The notes beneath the pieces were generated by a model. The model was not told the DNA's origin, searched no databases, and saw only the letters and a program-made list of their open reading frames with translations. This document shows positions 1 to 12,100 of a stretch of DNA of 64,000 nucleotides, in pieces (position 1 is the first letter of the stretch; each line of letters opens with the position of its first letter). Source of the DNA: Antedon bifida (lineage: Eukaryota > Echinodermata > Crinoidea > Comatulida > Antedonidae); assembly GCA_963402885.1 (NCBI GenBank), contig OY727102.1:16802001-16866000 (forward strand), given 5' to 3'. The translations under genes were made by a program, and so were the position numbers.

Positions 1-945
1 CCCGGCCGATATAAAGGTGTAAATTCAAATAAATAAACATTAGGCTCTATAAGGCTTTATTTACGTTTTATTAGTTTTGTTTTTTGTGAACTTTTCTATT
101 ATCGTCTTCTGCATGTAACCTATATACTAGATAATATTTGTTTATTTTGTGAATTGTTGACGAGGAAAATAATCTTTTGGAATAGTTCTAGTACTCTAGT
201 ACAGTATTAGTTTGATAATGATAATGGTGGATTATTTAGTATTATTATTTCTATGTCAATGAGGATTTGATAAATTAAGGTCATTTAATTGAAATTTGGA
301 TTCCACTTGTAAACGACTATAATTTGACTATTGAGATCGGACAAATCACTTGACTTACAACAGGAATCTAGTACGCATACACTATTGCTGTTCTCACGTT
401 GTTATAGAATACTGATAGTATCTGAAATCTACCGTATGTATTTGGATCTGGTAGACATTATTTTCCAGAGTTAAAGGTAGTTTTATGCACTGTATAGGTG
501 TATTTGTATACTAGGCTCGAGAGGCTAGACCCCACCCCAGAACGGCAAGCAAAAAGAGTGGTGGTGCTGGTATTGTAAGCAAGAAAGCTAAAAGGTAAAG
601 CCGTGAGTCACGCCAAGAGTAGGCCTGCGTATTGTAGGGAAAATTGGAAAGTGCCGTCATTATCCATGTTTACTTCTGAAGGTTGATGTTCTGAGATTAA
701 ATTGCAAACAATTTTATATGGAATAGATGAGTAGTAAACAAATGTCAGGCTTGAGATACTGCAATTAATTATAACACAATCGGTGTATCTGACTCGTCAC
801 TGCTCATAAACAGCGAAGAATTTAGGAGCTAGATCAAATACAGTAAACCAATGTTTTAGTATGAGGTCATCACCAGGATTTTGTTTTATTCAAAGTACAA
901 TTATTATATACAACTAGAATTTAATTCGTCACTTTGACGAATTAT
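1..945. other. Left edge, no gene recognised
   Basis: AT-rich sequence with no ORF of note. A short GC-richer patch near 530-640 contains acceptor- and donor-like sites, but no exon that could be tied to a neighbour. Confidence 0.5.
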
Positions 946-2516
946 AGGTGATCATTTTTATCATTTTACTGAAATTAATTTTTTTTTAAACATGCACGTA
1001 CGTTAACATACGATCGGAAAATGTTGATGTATGCCATCCTATTATATGCTTATAGTGCTGAGTTGTGCCTATATGCCATATACAATATGTACAGTATATA
1101 CTGTATATCTATATACAGTGTAGCATAGGTGAAATTACGGGACACATGTTCTAATTTTTTGGCATGATGACGTTATCAAACTAAACTTTAAGATAACAAT
1201 TTCGAAAGATAATTAATTGAGCAAAAAAATATAAGATTTGGAAAAAAATTTGGCACGTAGAAGCGCTGTGCGCGCTCTTTGAATTGTGTATAACTTTGAC
1301 GAAAAATATGAAAAAACTACTTTTTCACTTCAACTGGCCATATGTTAACGTCACAACATCCGATAGGCTTAATTTTTATATGAATTAATATCTACATTTT
1401 ATCAGCTTTCATAATAAATTATAATCATCAAGGTAACCTTCAATTCTGAAGAGCTGTAAGATATTCAAATTTACTGCGAAGGTGAAATTACACGGCCTAC
1501 GTTATTTAAGTTTTTACGCGTGATGACGTCATTAAAATGAAGGTAGTGTCAACTCATGATAAAGATAATTAATTAAGCAAGCACATACTGAAAGTTGTGT
1601 GAAATTCGAGCACACATAACCAAGATGCGCTCTGTTGAATGTGATAATCTACACAAAAAGATAACAAATCCTAATTTTTAAATTCAAGTGGCCATTTGAT
1701 GACGTCAAAACATTTTGTACGTAAAATGTGTACATGAATTCATATCTACAACTCAATGGCTTCCAGAATAAGTTAAAAAAATCGGGGGTCATCTTGCATT
1801 CTGAAGAATTATTTTCATTTTAAAAAAGACTTATTTTTTACCATTTTCAGAACTTTTGTAAAATAAATGTGCGCATTTTGTCATTTTTAACGTGCTCGTA
1901 TAGCGTTATTTTAAGTCGGAACTGACTCAAATTTGGTGAATGTACTAAGGATGGTGAGTAGAATGAGATTTGTAAAAAAAATTCATATTTTTTACGCTTT
2001 TTAAGTATCGCGCGCGCAAAAACGCATTTTTGCGCAGTAATTTTTTGAAACACGCAAATGGCCTAATTCATGCTCTAAATTGATCAAAACTTAATTTTGA
2101 GCGTTTTAAATTTTTAACGCGCGATATCACGCGCATGAACCTACGTGCGCGTGCGTTTTTATTTGCTAATATTTTTACCCTTGATCTGAAGTTTACGTGT
2201 AGTGAATTTCATTAATATGTGATAATGAATTATGGAGATATGATTGATAATGTGATTTCGCAAAATGGCGTATAAATGTCGTCACGGATGAGTGATCACG
2301 CTGGAAAGCTTATTAGGATTAAGTTGTATTATTTGAAAGATATTCTGAAATTTTTGTAATCATTGACATTAAACTTTTTGAGATAATTGTTACACAAAAT
2401 AGTGTACAGAAACAATAAAAAGAAAAAAAATAATAAAAAAAAAAAAAATAATAAAAATAATAATAAAGATTTTATACAATAACAATAGGTGATCATTTTA
2501 TTCTAAATGATCACCT
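946..2516. mobile_element. Possible 1.57-kb terminal-inverted-repeat element
   Basis: The left end reads AGGTGATCATTTTT and the right end ATGATCACCT, inverted copies of each other, flanked by AATTAT and AATTA as a possible target duplication. Just inside the right end (2487-2516) the terminal sequence is repeated as a 30-nt hairpin. The interior has two diverged direct repeats of about 340 bp and no transposase ORF, so it would be non-autonomous. Confidence 0.4.
1128..1815. repeat. Two diverged tandem copies of a ~340-bp unit
   Basis: Copy 1 (about 1128-1482) and copy 2 (about 1483-1815) share the same order of motifs: GGTGAAATTAC, GATGACGT, GATAATTAATT, AACTGGCCAT or AAGTGGCCAT, ATATCTACA, and CAATTCTGAAGA or GCATTCTGAAGA. 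Weaker echoes continue to about 2360. Confidence 0.55.
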
Positions 2517-2985
2517 AATTAGTATAAAAAGGAACTGGATATAAAATCTGTATGATAATTGGCATGATAGTAAACCAAGTTGCAAACAAATAATAACTTA
2601 CTTACTGTTTCATTTTTAAACTATAGGCCTAACCGGCAGGTACTGTTACTAAGTTAGTGTAGCCATTTTTTTTCACTGAACTTTTTTTACATTATTTTTT
2701 TTAGCATCATCACAATGCAAATAACATATGTTATGCATGTTTCTTTAGTGATCAATATTATGTTAATGTACTACTTATTATCAACAAAATATTAGAACAA
2801 CGCGCTTTTCCTTTTCAGCTGCTGTTCTTTCCAAACTCAAACAATAAAAGCTGAATCTCTCACGAACAACTCCTCAAATCCCAACTTTTTAATTTGTACT
2901 TGTACTGATTGTTCAGCGCTTAGAGGTGCCCTGCATTTTGCGCTATATTAAATTGAAGATTAATTTCATTTTGTTATTTTTCCAG

Positions 2986-3114
2986 GGATAATAACACTGG
3001 TGCAGTGAGAGAACAGTTTCAGTATGCTGACCCACATGAATCAGCTGGTGCAGATCACATGTTGATGTCAAATACGCAAGGATATCTTAAAGGAAGAAAA
3101 CCGCCAGATGCAAG
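2986..3114 (+). CDS. GRAMD2: Candidate alternative 5' coding exon of GRAMD2
   Basis: A 129-nt open segment lies between a clear acceptor (TTATTTTTCCAG) and a donor (CAAG|GTATAT). It reads as 42 full codons beginning DNNTGAVREQFQYAD and ending GYLKGRKPPDA. Its donor leaves the two bases AG, the same phase and bases as the exon at 9161-9282. Either exon can therefore join the exon at 17218 to give the same AGA arginine codon. It needs an upstream exon supplying two bases, or an internal start at one of its ATG codons; no convincing upstream partner was found. The composition looks more coding-like than the flanks. It could instead be a chance open segment or belong to another gene. Confidence 0.45.
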
Positions 3115-3134
3115 GTATATATACATATTATATA

Positions 3135-3302
3135 TTTACAGTAGAACCTCTATTAGGAGACACCTTTTGTACCCAGTAGAGGGATATCTCTTGAATGAAG
3201 ATTGACAGAAGTATTAAAGTATATTATTCTTTCACCTTGTCCGTTTGCCGGGAACATTTCCTACCACACCTTAATAGAGGTGTCCAAAAGGAGGGTTCTA
3301 AT
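3135..3302. mobile_element. MITE with AGAACCTCTATTAGGAGACA termini
   Basis: The left end (about 3139) contains AGAACCTCTATTAGGAGACA. The right end contains its inverted form (CTTAATAGAGGTGTCC, then GGGTTCTA). It is about 165 bp long with no coding capacity. Confidence 0.5.
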
Positions 3303-3316
3303 GCTCTGGAGAACCT

Positions 3317-3727
3317 TTGAGTGTCATCATCATCCATCATCATCCATCATCAATATCATCATCATTAGTATCATCATCAGAAACATCATCATCATCATCA
3401 TTATCATCCTCATCATCATCATTATTATCATCATTAGTATTATCATCATTATCATTTATTATCATCATCAGCAACATCATCATCATTATCATCATCATCA
3501 TTATCATCATCATTATTATCATCATCATCATAATTATCATCATCATCATTAATATCATCATCATTCTCATCATCAATTAGTATCATCATTAGTATCATCA
3601 TCATCATCAGCAACATTAGTATCATCATTATCTTTTAATATCATCATAACCATCATTATAATTATCATCATCATCTATCATCATCCATCATCATTCATTA
3701 TCATCATCCATTATCATCATCATCATG
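3317..3727. repeat. CAT/ATC trinucleotide microsatellite tract
   Basis: About 400 bp of imperfect (CAT)n with interspersed ATTAT and CAGCAAC variants. Open frames through it (His-, Ile- or Met/Asp-rich) are by-products of the repeat. Confidence 0.9.
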
Positions 3728-4938
3728 TATGTCATCCACTGCTATGCATCCCTCCTTGAGTATTTTTCCATTTCATCTTCTGAAGCTATTGTATTTTAAG
3801 TTCCAAGCTAGTTGATGTCGTCACTCCATCTTATTCCTTATCTTACTTCTTCCTGTTCTTGGTTGGTATTCGATAAGATAATTACAAAATAGTTATTACT
3901 AACAGACTACTTCTGCACGACTAAATCAAGAAGGATACTGGTAAAATTGTATTAATATTGCGGCATCTGTACTTATGTGCAATTATCAAAAACTTCTCAT
4001 CTATAGATAATAGGGTTATTGTTCGGTTCAGTTATTACTGTAATATTCTTTTCAATATGCCTGGAGATATTGTTTCTTCAGATGATATAGCAGAAAAACC
4101 AATTCATTTCAATCGAATAGCTGGTTCAATGGAATCAATATTGATTTCACTTTAATAATAATGGTCAACAAGTGATGTAATATTGCGCAAATGCAGAATT
4201 GTTCCTCGTTGATAACCAATCAATCAAACGTGGTTCATAAAATAGTTTTAGATTTCCATGCGGATCGTATGCAACACTCAAAACCTCAATCTTATTCACC
4301 TATGCTCATATTTAAGCCTCTCTGTATGAATCTTTGTTACGTTTATTTAAACTGTAATGCCAACGTTGACATAAGTGCATGTCCATCGTTGGTATTATTA
4401 GATCAAATATGCTTGCGTGTCATTGTAAATAGAATCTCTATTTGTGCACTTTCTTACCCAGTCGGATATAATGCATATATGATCGCGTTAGATGCATTAT
4501 TTCTATATTTCACTCCTGGTCTCAAAATGCTGTAATCGCAGAGAAAGTTGTTATATGTCATTTCTGTTTCTTCAATATTCTTTGTTACAGTTTTTTAAAT
4601 ATATATTTATATATGGTAAGTTGTTGCCTTTTTGATTTATTTATTTGACCAAACATTTTTTTTTAATCACTTATAAAATTGAGACATTTCATAATAATTC
4701 TCAACTTTAGTATTAATATATCATATGCTATACTCAGTAGTCTCAGTAAAACATGTCTGTTGGTACTGTATGTGTTATACAAAATTAGAATACTGTGTTA
4801 GCGACATTTTTAGCTGAATGAGTGTTTCTGTAGTAGAGAAGTTTCCTATTGAGAGAGGTTTATATACTGTACTCTTGATACATTTTCGGACAAGCATCAT
4901 TTTCTTAATGGATTTGTAAAAATTGAATGCGAGTAACT

Positions 4939-5100
4939 TAAAGGGTAGCTCTGGGTATAACGTTTCTGTGATAAAATATAAACCTAGGCAAAAAAACATT
5001 GATCAAAATTCACATAATTTGTTGTCAGCTGTAAAACAGAACAAGTGTTGTGAAATAAGTGGTGCTACAGAACGTTTCTGTAATGTTATACATTATGATA
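4939..5100. mobile_element. Partial copy of the AAAGGGTAGCTC element
   Basis: It begins AAAGGGTAGCTCTGGGTATA and continues with ATAAAATATAAAC, matching the left part of the longer element at 29397-29910. The right terminus is not recognised here. Confidence 0.4.
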
Positions 5101-5565
5101 GGAAATTCATCAACATTGACTGTCATTTATGTCAATTTGAGACACATTTATTAGGAAACAAAGTACTGTATATAAATCAGGATACTTCTTTTATTAGAAT
5201 TATTAGATGTAGCATCAAATAATTGCAAGTCAGAAAATTGCTATCTTATTATACATTACAAATTCCCGTTGAATACATATATTGGTTTTTTTTAATATGT
5301 TTATGTTTCTCTTTTATTTTCTATCAGACCAAACATCAATTCTAATCCCTTTTACACTCTTAAAATCCGTCGTCACTGTATTCCAATACTTATTAGACGT
5401 AAACAATTTTTTTCTTTCTTGGTATTGTGGTCTTGCAGCCTAACATAAGCTGATTAATATTGGATCAATAAAACCAGAATTGTGAATAAAATTACTCTTT
5501 CAATAACTACAAAGCCATTCTAATTTCACATCAATGTAAATATTTAATATTTCTTCAAATCAACA

Positions 5566-5780
5566 ATGATGATGATAATAATAGTTTTATTTTTTAATGA
5601 ATTTTAACATGTTTCTAATTTATTATACATGTATGAATTTTAACATTTTTCTAAGTTATTATATACATACATGTATGAATTTTAACTTTTTTAAATCTAT
5701 TATGAATCTATTTTAACATGTTATGAATATCTACAATAATGATGATAATAATAGTTTTTTTTTATGAATTTTAACATTTT
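5566..5780. repeat. Imperfect repeats of ATGAATTTTAACA
   Basis: The unit ATGATGATAATAATAGTTTT plus ATGAATTTTAACATTTTT recurs with degeneration about four times. It looks like an old local duplication in AT-rich DNA. Confidence 0.5.
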
Positions 5781-6128
5781 TGAATACCGTCTGCATATTT
5801 TTATATTGTTTTTAAGAGGATGTATTGCTGTAGTTAAAAGAAAGTTGAATAAATGAATAAATAATAAATAAACAAGGAATCTAATTAGTATAAAGTACAG
5901 TATATTGAATTAACATGACATTTTTTATTATCAGATACTGTATGTCTATAACACATAATAATATAGAATCTGAATAATGAAAGCTATCACTAGGAACAAA
6001 ATTATATAAATTCGTGCTAAGAAAGCATTTTATTTTATGTAGTTAGTTTATTCATTTAAGTAGGCCTATTTAGAGTGTGCCACTAAATGGCAAAAGACAA
6101 AGAGGGTGGAAGACCAGTTTCGCCTAAT

Positions 6129-6293
6129 GCTCTGTCTTCACTATCAAACTTTATGTGACAAAAAGTGTGATGTGCCCATATATGGACATGATGATGTCAT
6201 ATCACTACTATATATGGGCATATCACTACCATGTTTGGGATCATCACACTTTTTTTGTCAAACTAGTTTGATATGTACTGTAGACAGAGCTTA
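6129..6293 (-). mobile_element. MITE family 1, copy 1
   Basis: The family has inverted ends of about 24 nt (AAAGCTCTGTCTACACTATC and onward) usually flanked by TA, with an interior containing CCCAAATATGGTAGTGATAT and CATCATGTCCATATATGGGC. No protein is encoded. This copy has both termini and is inverted relative to most. Confidence 0.8.
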
Positions 6294-9160
6294 AGTCTTT
6301 GCCACACTCAACAAACAACCAACATTTGAACATATTTACATTGTAGATTCAGAAATCCAACTTTTCTTCTTTATGTGCTATCCATGGTATGCAGTAAAAT
6401 AAGCTGACAAGGAAAATGTTGCCATGAAATTGAATATAGCCTATATACACAGGAGGATGATTTCATTCCCTGTCTTATGTCTTAGCTTACACAGAATTGT
6501 TATTGTTGATGCTGAACTTTGTATTAATATTGCAAAATATAGATTGTTTTTCCAATTTGATTTTTTTTGTCAATATCTAATAGCTCATTGTCATAATCTA
6601 CAAAGTAAAGGAGCTCATCATTGTCATGTGACCGTGCATTACTATAGTAACATATCTTTAAATAGGTTAATCTGGTACTCCTTGATAGACACTTGAGATG
6701 ATTAAACAGTATCTTCTTTAAAATAACATCATTTATATGATGATAATGCATAAACATTATAATATCTTCATCAGAGTATTTGGTAATTTGTTGAACAGAG
6801 GTTACAGTTATATTACTTTAATAAACTTATTTTGATTTAATGAACCTATTGTTTACGTACATTAATTGATTAATTGCAAAACAGTATCTTTAATGTTAAA
6901 AGGTTTTTAATTTAGGAAATATAGCCTAAGCCTTGATTGCATTGGACTTAATTTGGTCAAACTAAACGCGTCATTGGCTAAATTGAAATGAAAGTTTTGT
7001 TGAAAACACCATTCAAGAGGTGAACAAAAGTGTCACCGTAATCAAATAAAGTATATTATTATTATTATTATAAAAGTACTCGTGGTGACCATGGATACAT
7101 TTACCATTTTTCAGGTACAGTGAGAACGGCTTTAGTCATGCCCTATTGGCTTAGAGAAAACTCTCAATTCATATAAACATTCCTCCTGTGTCCAGAGGGT
7201 GAAGTCCCAATTTAATAAGTGCTTCCTCTGAAGAGAAATAAAATGATTAGTGCCTATAACTTCTTTCTTTCCTTTTAGAGAAATATCTCTAGTGTACTTT
7301 AGTCTATGTTAAACATTTAAATGTAAATCATGTATATACTGTATATATACATGTATATACATATATGCCCGAAAGCTAACTTTTCAGGCAGTTTTACTTC
7401 ATCGTTTTGATTGAGCTTTTTTCTTATTTGATTTAGTATCGGCGTTGAGATCCAGGCACTGATACGCACATCATTGTCATTTTTTTCAGTAATTTGCCTT
7501 TTGATTTATATATGCATATACAAAATTAGAATATCATCTTAGTAACATTTTTAGCAGTAATATCTGCATAAAAAATGAGTGCCTCTGTAGTTGAGAAGTT
7601 TCTCATTGAGAGATAGAAATAAAATGATTAGTGCTATAGTTATAGTTAGTGCCCCCAACTTCTTTCTTTCCATCTAATAACAGAAAAATCTGATGTATTA
7701 TATTACTTATACTTTATTCATTCAATGTAAGATTTGCAGAAAAAAAAATCAATATAGTACCGGTAATATTACCGGAAATTCATAACAATACGAACTACTT
7801 AGTATATCACTGTTGCGCTGAAAAGTATATCATAATCATAACACTTACTGTATAGTAATATATTATTCAAATTTATTATTTATTACCCATCAGTACGTAC
7901 TTTATCACATAGTAGACGTTATTGATTTTAGGCTATGCATTTTTTAACACCTAAAGAGGTTCTTTTAATATGTAATGGCAGATCATGTTTATTCAAGATT
8001 TTCAATACTTTGAACTCTACAGTATATCTATAATTATAATCATATAATTATAAAGCTTCAGAGTGTGCAATATCTTTTATTGATTTAATTCAGAATCGTA
8101 TAATAAACGGGATGTTAAAATACTATAATTATGAGTTTTACTTTCTATACATATAAAAATTACAATTGTATATTTATGGAGTTTCACAATTAAATCGTGG
8201 TTTTTAAGTAAATAACAAAAGCTCTACATATTCAATAATAATAAATACCAGTGTAAACTTATTATGAGCCAGCGTCCATCAGAAAAAGATAGTCATCGTA
8301 AAGAAACATAAGCACGACAGCACAATGCAAACAAAAAAACATAATAATAATAAATGAAAAGTTAACAATTTTATACAATAATTACAATTGTATACAATAA
8401 TTACAATTTGATATTATATTAATAATAGATTGGAACTCACCATTTTGGATGGTTATATTTGTTTTCTTTTTTAAATAATTAAATTATTAAATACAATTTC
8501 CTTTCTATATTTATTAATTATGATTATTGTACATAAATATAATTTGAAAATTATAATAGAAATAGTACAACTGATTTACTGTGTTAATGATATAAAAAAA
8601 TTGTTCATACAATGGTTAATTAATTAGTTACTTGTTTTTTAATTTTTACCTAAATATGAAATGAGGACCTTTTTATTAGTGTCAGTCTTTTTTATCATAA
8701 TTATAATTAATAAAATGTTTTAATACTAAGAACATGCATTAATTGATAACATTAGACAAAATATATTCTATCAATAGGATTTCCTTTGGATATTGTTTTG
8801 AATTTTTTTTTTCTTTTAGCAACACTTAAGAGTCACTAATTAGTCATAAACAATAGGAAGTAATATTATTTTGATAGAGCTGGAAGTTTAAAAGTAATCT
8901 ATGATCTGTAATCTTTCCTGTTATAGTGAAACTCATCGCAGTGATTCAAGCAACATAACTTTATTTTTATCTGGCCATATGCTTATGCATTTCCAGCTTC
9001 ATTATACGCTGTTATTATTCCGTTATAAACTGCCGAATGGATCTTAGTATACACACTTAATCATGTGTCTTAGGTGGCCTTGGTGGGTTGTTTCACAAAT
9101 GTGTTTATTCTCCCCCTTTTAAAACATCTTCAATACTGTTATGTTTTCATTTAATTTGCA

Positions 9161-12100
9161 ATGGATAATAGTGCTTATGCCATTTTACCAACCGTCGAAC
9201 ATCGTACTGGGATGCTATTCACAATGAACGATTGCTTCCCAGATTTCTTTGAAATGGCTGAGGACGAGGACACTTCACACAGGTAGGATCGTGAAGATAT
9301 AAATCAATGCATATTAAATATTAATATTAATTTTGAATTAAGTCAATTTATGGTAGGCTTTACACTTATACTACTTTATGCTTATCTTGCATATCTATAA
9401 ACAAGGTACAGTATTATCACTTACAGTAGATTTGGACCACAGTTGTCTAAGTTACCCAAATTTGTTTAAGTGCTTATTTAAGAAATCTTACTGGCTGTCA
9501 ACTTAGCTTATTTTTAAGCTGTCCATTTAGCTTACTTAAGACTGTCCACCCATTTAAGGCTATCTACCAAGCTTAATTTAAGTCTTTGCACTCAGCTTAT
9601 CTAAATCCAGCCAGCTTATTTAAGACGTACCCAGTTTATGACCATCAAACTAATTTTTGACCATCTATCAATTGTATTTTGTGACCGATCCAACCTGAAC
9701 GTATTATTTGCACTCATCAAACACCAATATTTGGTTTCTTATAACCTACAACTATGAATGTCTAATCACTCACCCTAAATTATGCACTACAATTAACCTA
9801 GGTTTATAATTATGTAGTACCTCTTGTAGATAGTCCAGTGGCCGAGAGGTCAAGACAGGACAGTGCAAACCATAATATCGGCACAGATTCAATGCTCTCC
9901 ACTACTGCTCGTGGTAGAACGGATAAGTAAAGCTGGAGGTCTATACTTCTGGTTGTGTGCACAAAAGATGTACTGGGTTCTTTTTAAAAAAAGAACCCAG
10001 TACATCTTTCGATAATTTTAACCAGACCTGATGTATAGGCTTTACTTTCTTGTTTTTGGTACTTTTAAGCACTGTCTACACTATCAAACTAGTTTGACAA
10101 AAATGGTAGTGGTATGCCCAAATATGGTAGTGATATGACATCATCATGTCCATATATGGACACATCACATTTCTTTGTCACATAAAGTTTGATAGTGTAG
10201 ACAGAGCTTTACTTTTACTTGTACAGTATCTAACTTGATAATTCACTTCAAAGATTTGTTCATATTGTTATCCAAAATAGGAATTATTGTCATATCAGTG
10301 ACTTGACTTGATATTTTTTCCCCATCTATATTAAGAGTTTCCACTTATGCATATTGTACTTTAAATGTCACAGAACAGAAAGGCTTCTTTCTATATCATT
10401 ATGCATAAACGCAGGAGCTCTGGTATGAAATATATGCGCAATCTCTGTTGACCTGAAATATCTCCTGCAGGAAACAGATTTCTAAAGTTTTCTGAAGAAA
10501 TCTTGCAGAACTATCAATTTATATCCAAAAGTTGAAATAAATATTTGACAGTGTGTTTTAGCATGATATTGTACATTTATAGTACAGTAATAAATATAAA
10601 TATTTATGTAATAAACTTTATGTATCTAAATGCCAAACGGACGAACGTTAAATTATAATCTTCAAACCTTATTTGTTTCTCTTATATTTTAATTTTTCTT
10701 AATCTTCTCTCAAGTTAATGTAATAATAGGTTTATGAAGATGTTTAGCCCAACTTAAGTACTGAATATATTATTTAGTACATTTCATCATATTGAAAGAA
10801 AATCGCAAGTTGTTCTTGAATACTGAAACCCAGATCACGTTATAATCGTAAAGTGTTGTTGTAGAATACATTATATTTTGTTGTTGCACTTTTCATAAGA
10901 AAACATGTTACATGTGTTTTGCAAAGAGAAACAATAAAGTTTCAACAATATTTGATATTGCACAATATGTGATAGTTTTATTCCTCTGATGCAATATGTT
11001 GTTAATGGTGGTCTATGGTCACGCCAATGTTCACCCATGGTCTGGCACAACACTTACAGTAAAATGCTGAACATGTATAATGAGATTTCCGCTGATCAAT
11101 ATAATAATGAGATATTGACTAATAAGGAAACACTTACTGCTTAATTAGAGAATTAAAATCTCAAGACAATTTTCTATGTATTGTACAGTACATTGGATCA
11201 TCCTTTTTCTGCGAATTTTTTATGATCAATAAATGCTGAGTCGTTGTTCAGTACATACTTTGACATTTCGATAATTACACACATTTTTAGTCAAAAACGC
11301 ATAAAACACTGCAACACTTAAAACATACTCTTGCGATTGGATACGCAAAGTTGAGCTGTAACTAAGACCCATATTGCATAGAAATGAGTTGATTTATAAA
11401 AGTGACCTTCAATTTGAGAATTAGCTTATACTTTTGTCCATGTATCTTAGTCTTTGTGTTACGTAAATGATTGTCCATAATGACTCAATCTTAAAAAGTG
11501 ACGATGTCTTTCTTAAAACGTCTTCAATCGTTTGTCTCAACTTCCAGGAAATCCTTTCAGAATTACGAGTGCCTGCTACTGAGAAAGGTTATGTTCAGAT
11601 ATTGGTCATCAGCTGGTGTAAATTACTTGCGCTCACATGCCATTTTTGCCATACAGTTGAAATTCATGAAACATGAAATTCTTTAAAAATGATTCCTTAT
11701 TTCCTCCACGTCGGCTCGACATTCACCGTAACAAACTAGCATTTTTCTAGTATAAAGTACAGTAGTAGACTTCCATAATTGCTATAATTTAAAACCAGTT
11801 ACTAGTTGTAAATTTTGGAAAAAAATATTTACTTTTTATAATTTCGAAATAGGCGGTAGGCTTGACTAATTCTGTAAGTTCATCATTTCTTTAGGCCAAA
11901 AAAATTGCTTGATTGATAGGCCTACTTGGGTTGCTCACTTTGCTAGTATAGATCTTTTTTAACAACTACCAAAAGTATTGTATTAGTAAATGTTTACAGT
12001 ATAGCTCTGATTTCTATAAAATTGTAGGTAGATTCTTTACTTGAAATAATAATATATGGAAACTCGCAAAATATATGAATAAATCAGTACTCAAAACTCA

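Noticed and set aside
540..577. Exon-like segment with CAG before and GTAAGC after
   Set aside because: Too short and without an ATG or a partner phase that could be verified.
3202..3580. Ile/His- and Ser/Ile-rich ORFs in the CAT repeat
   Set aside because: Trinucleotide repeat by-products without coding signals.
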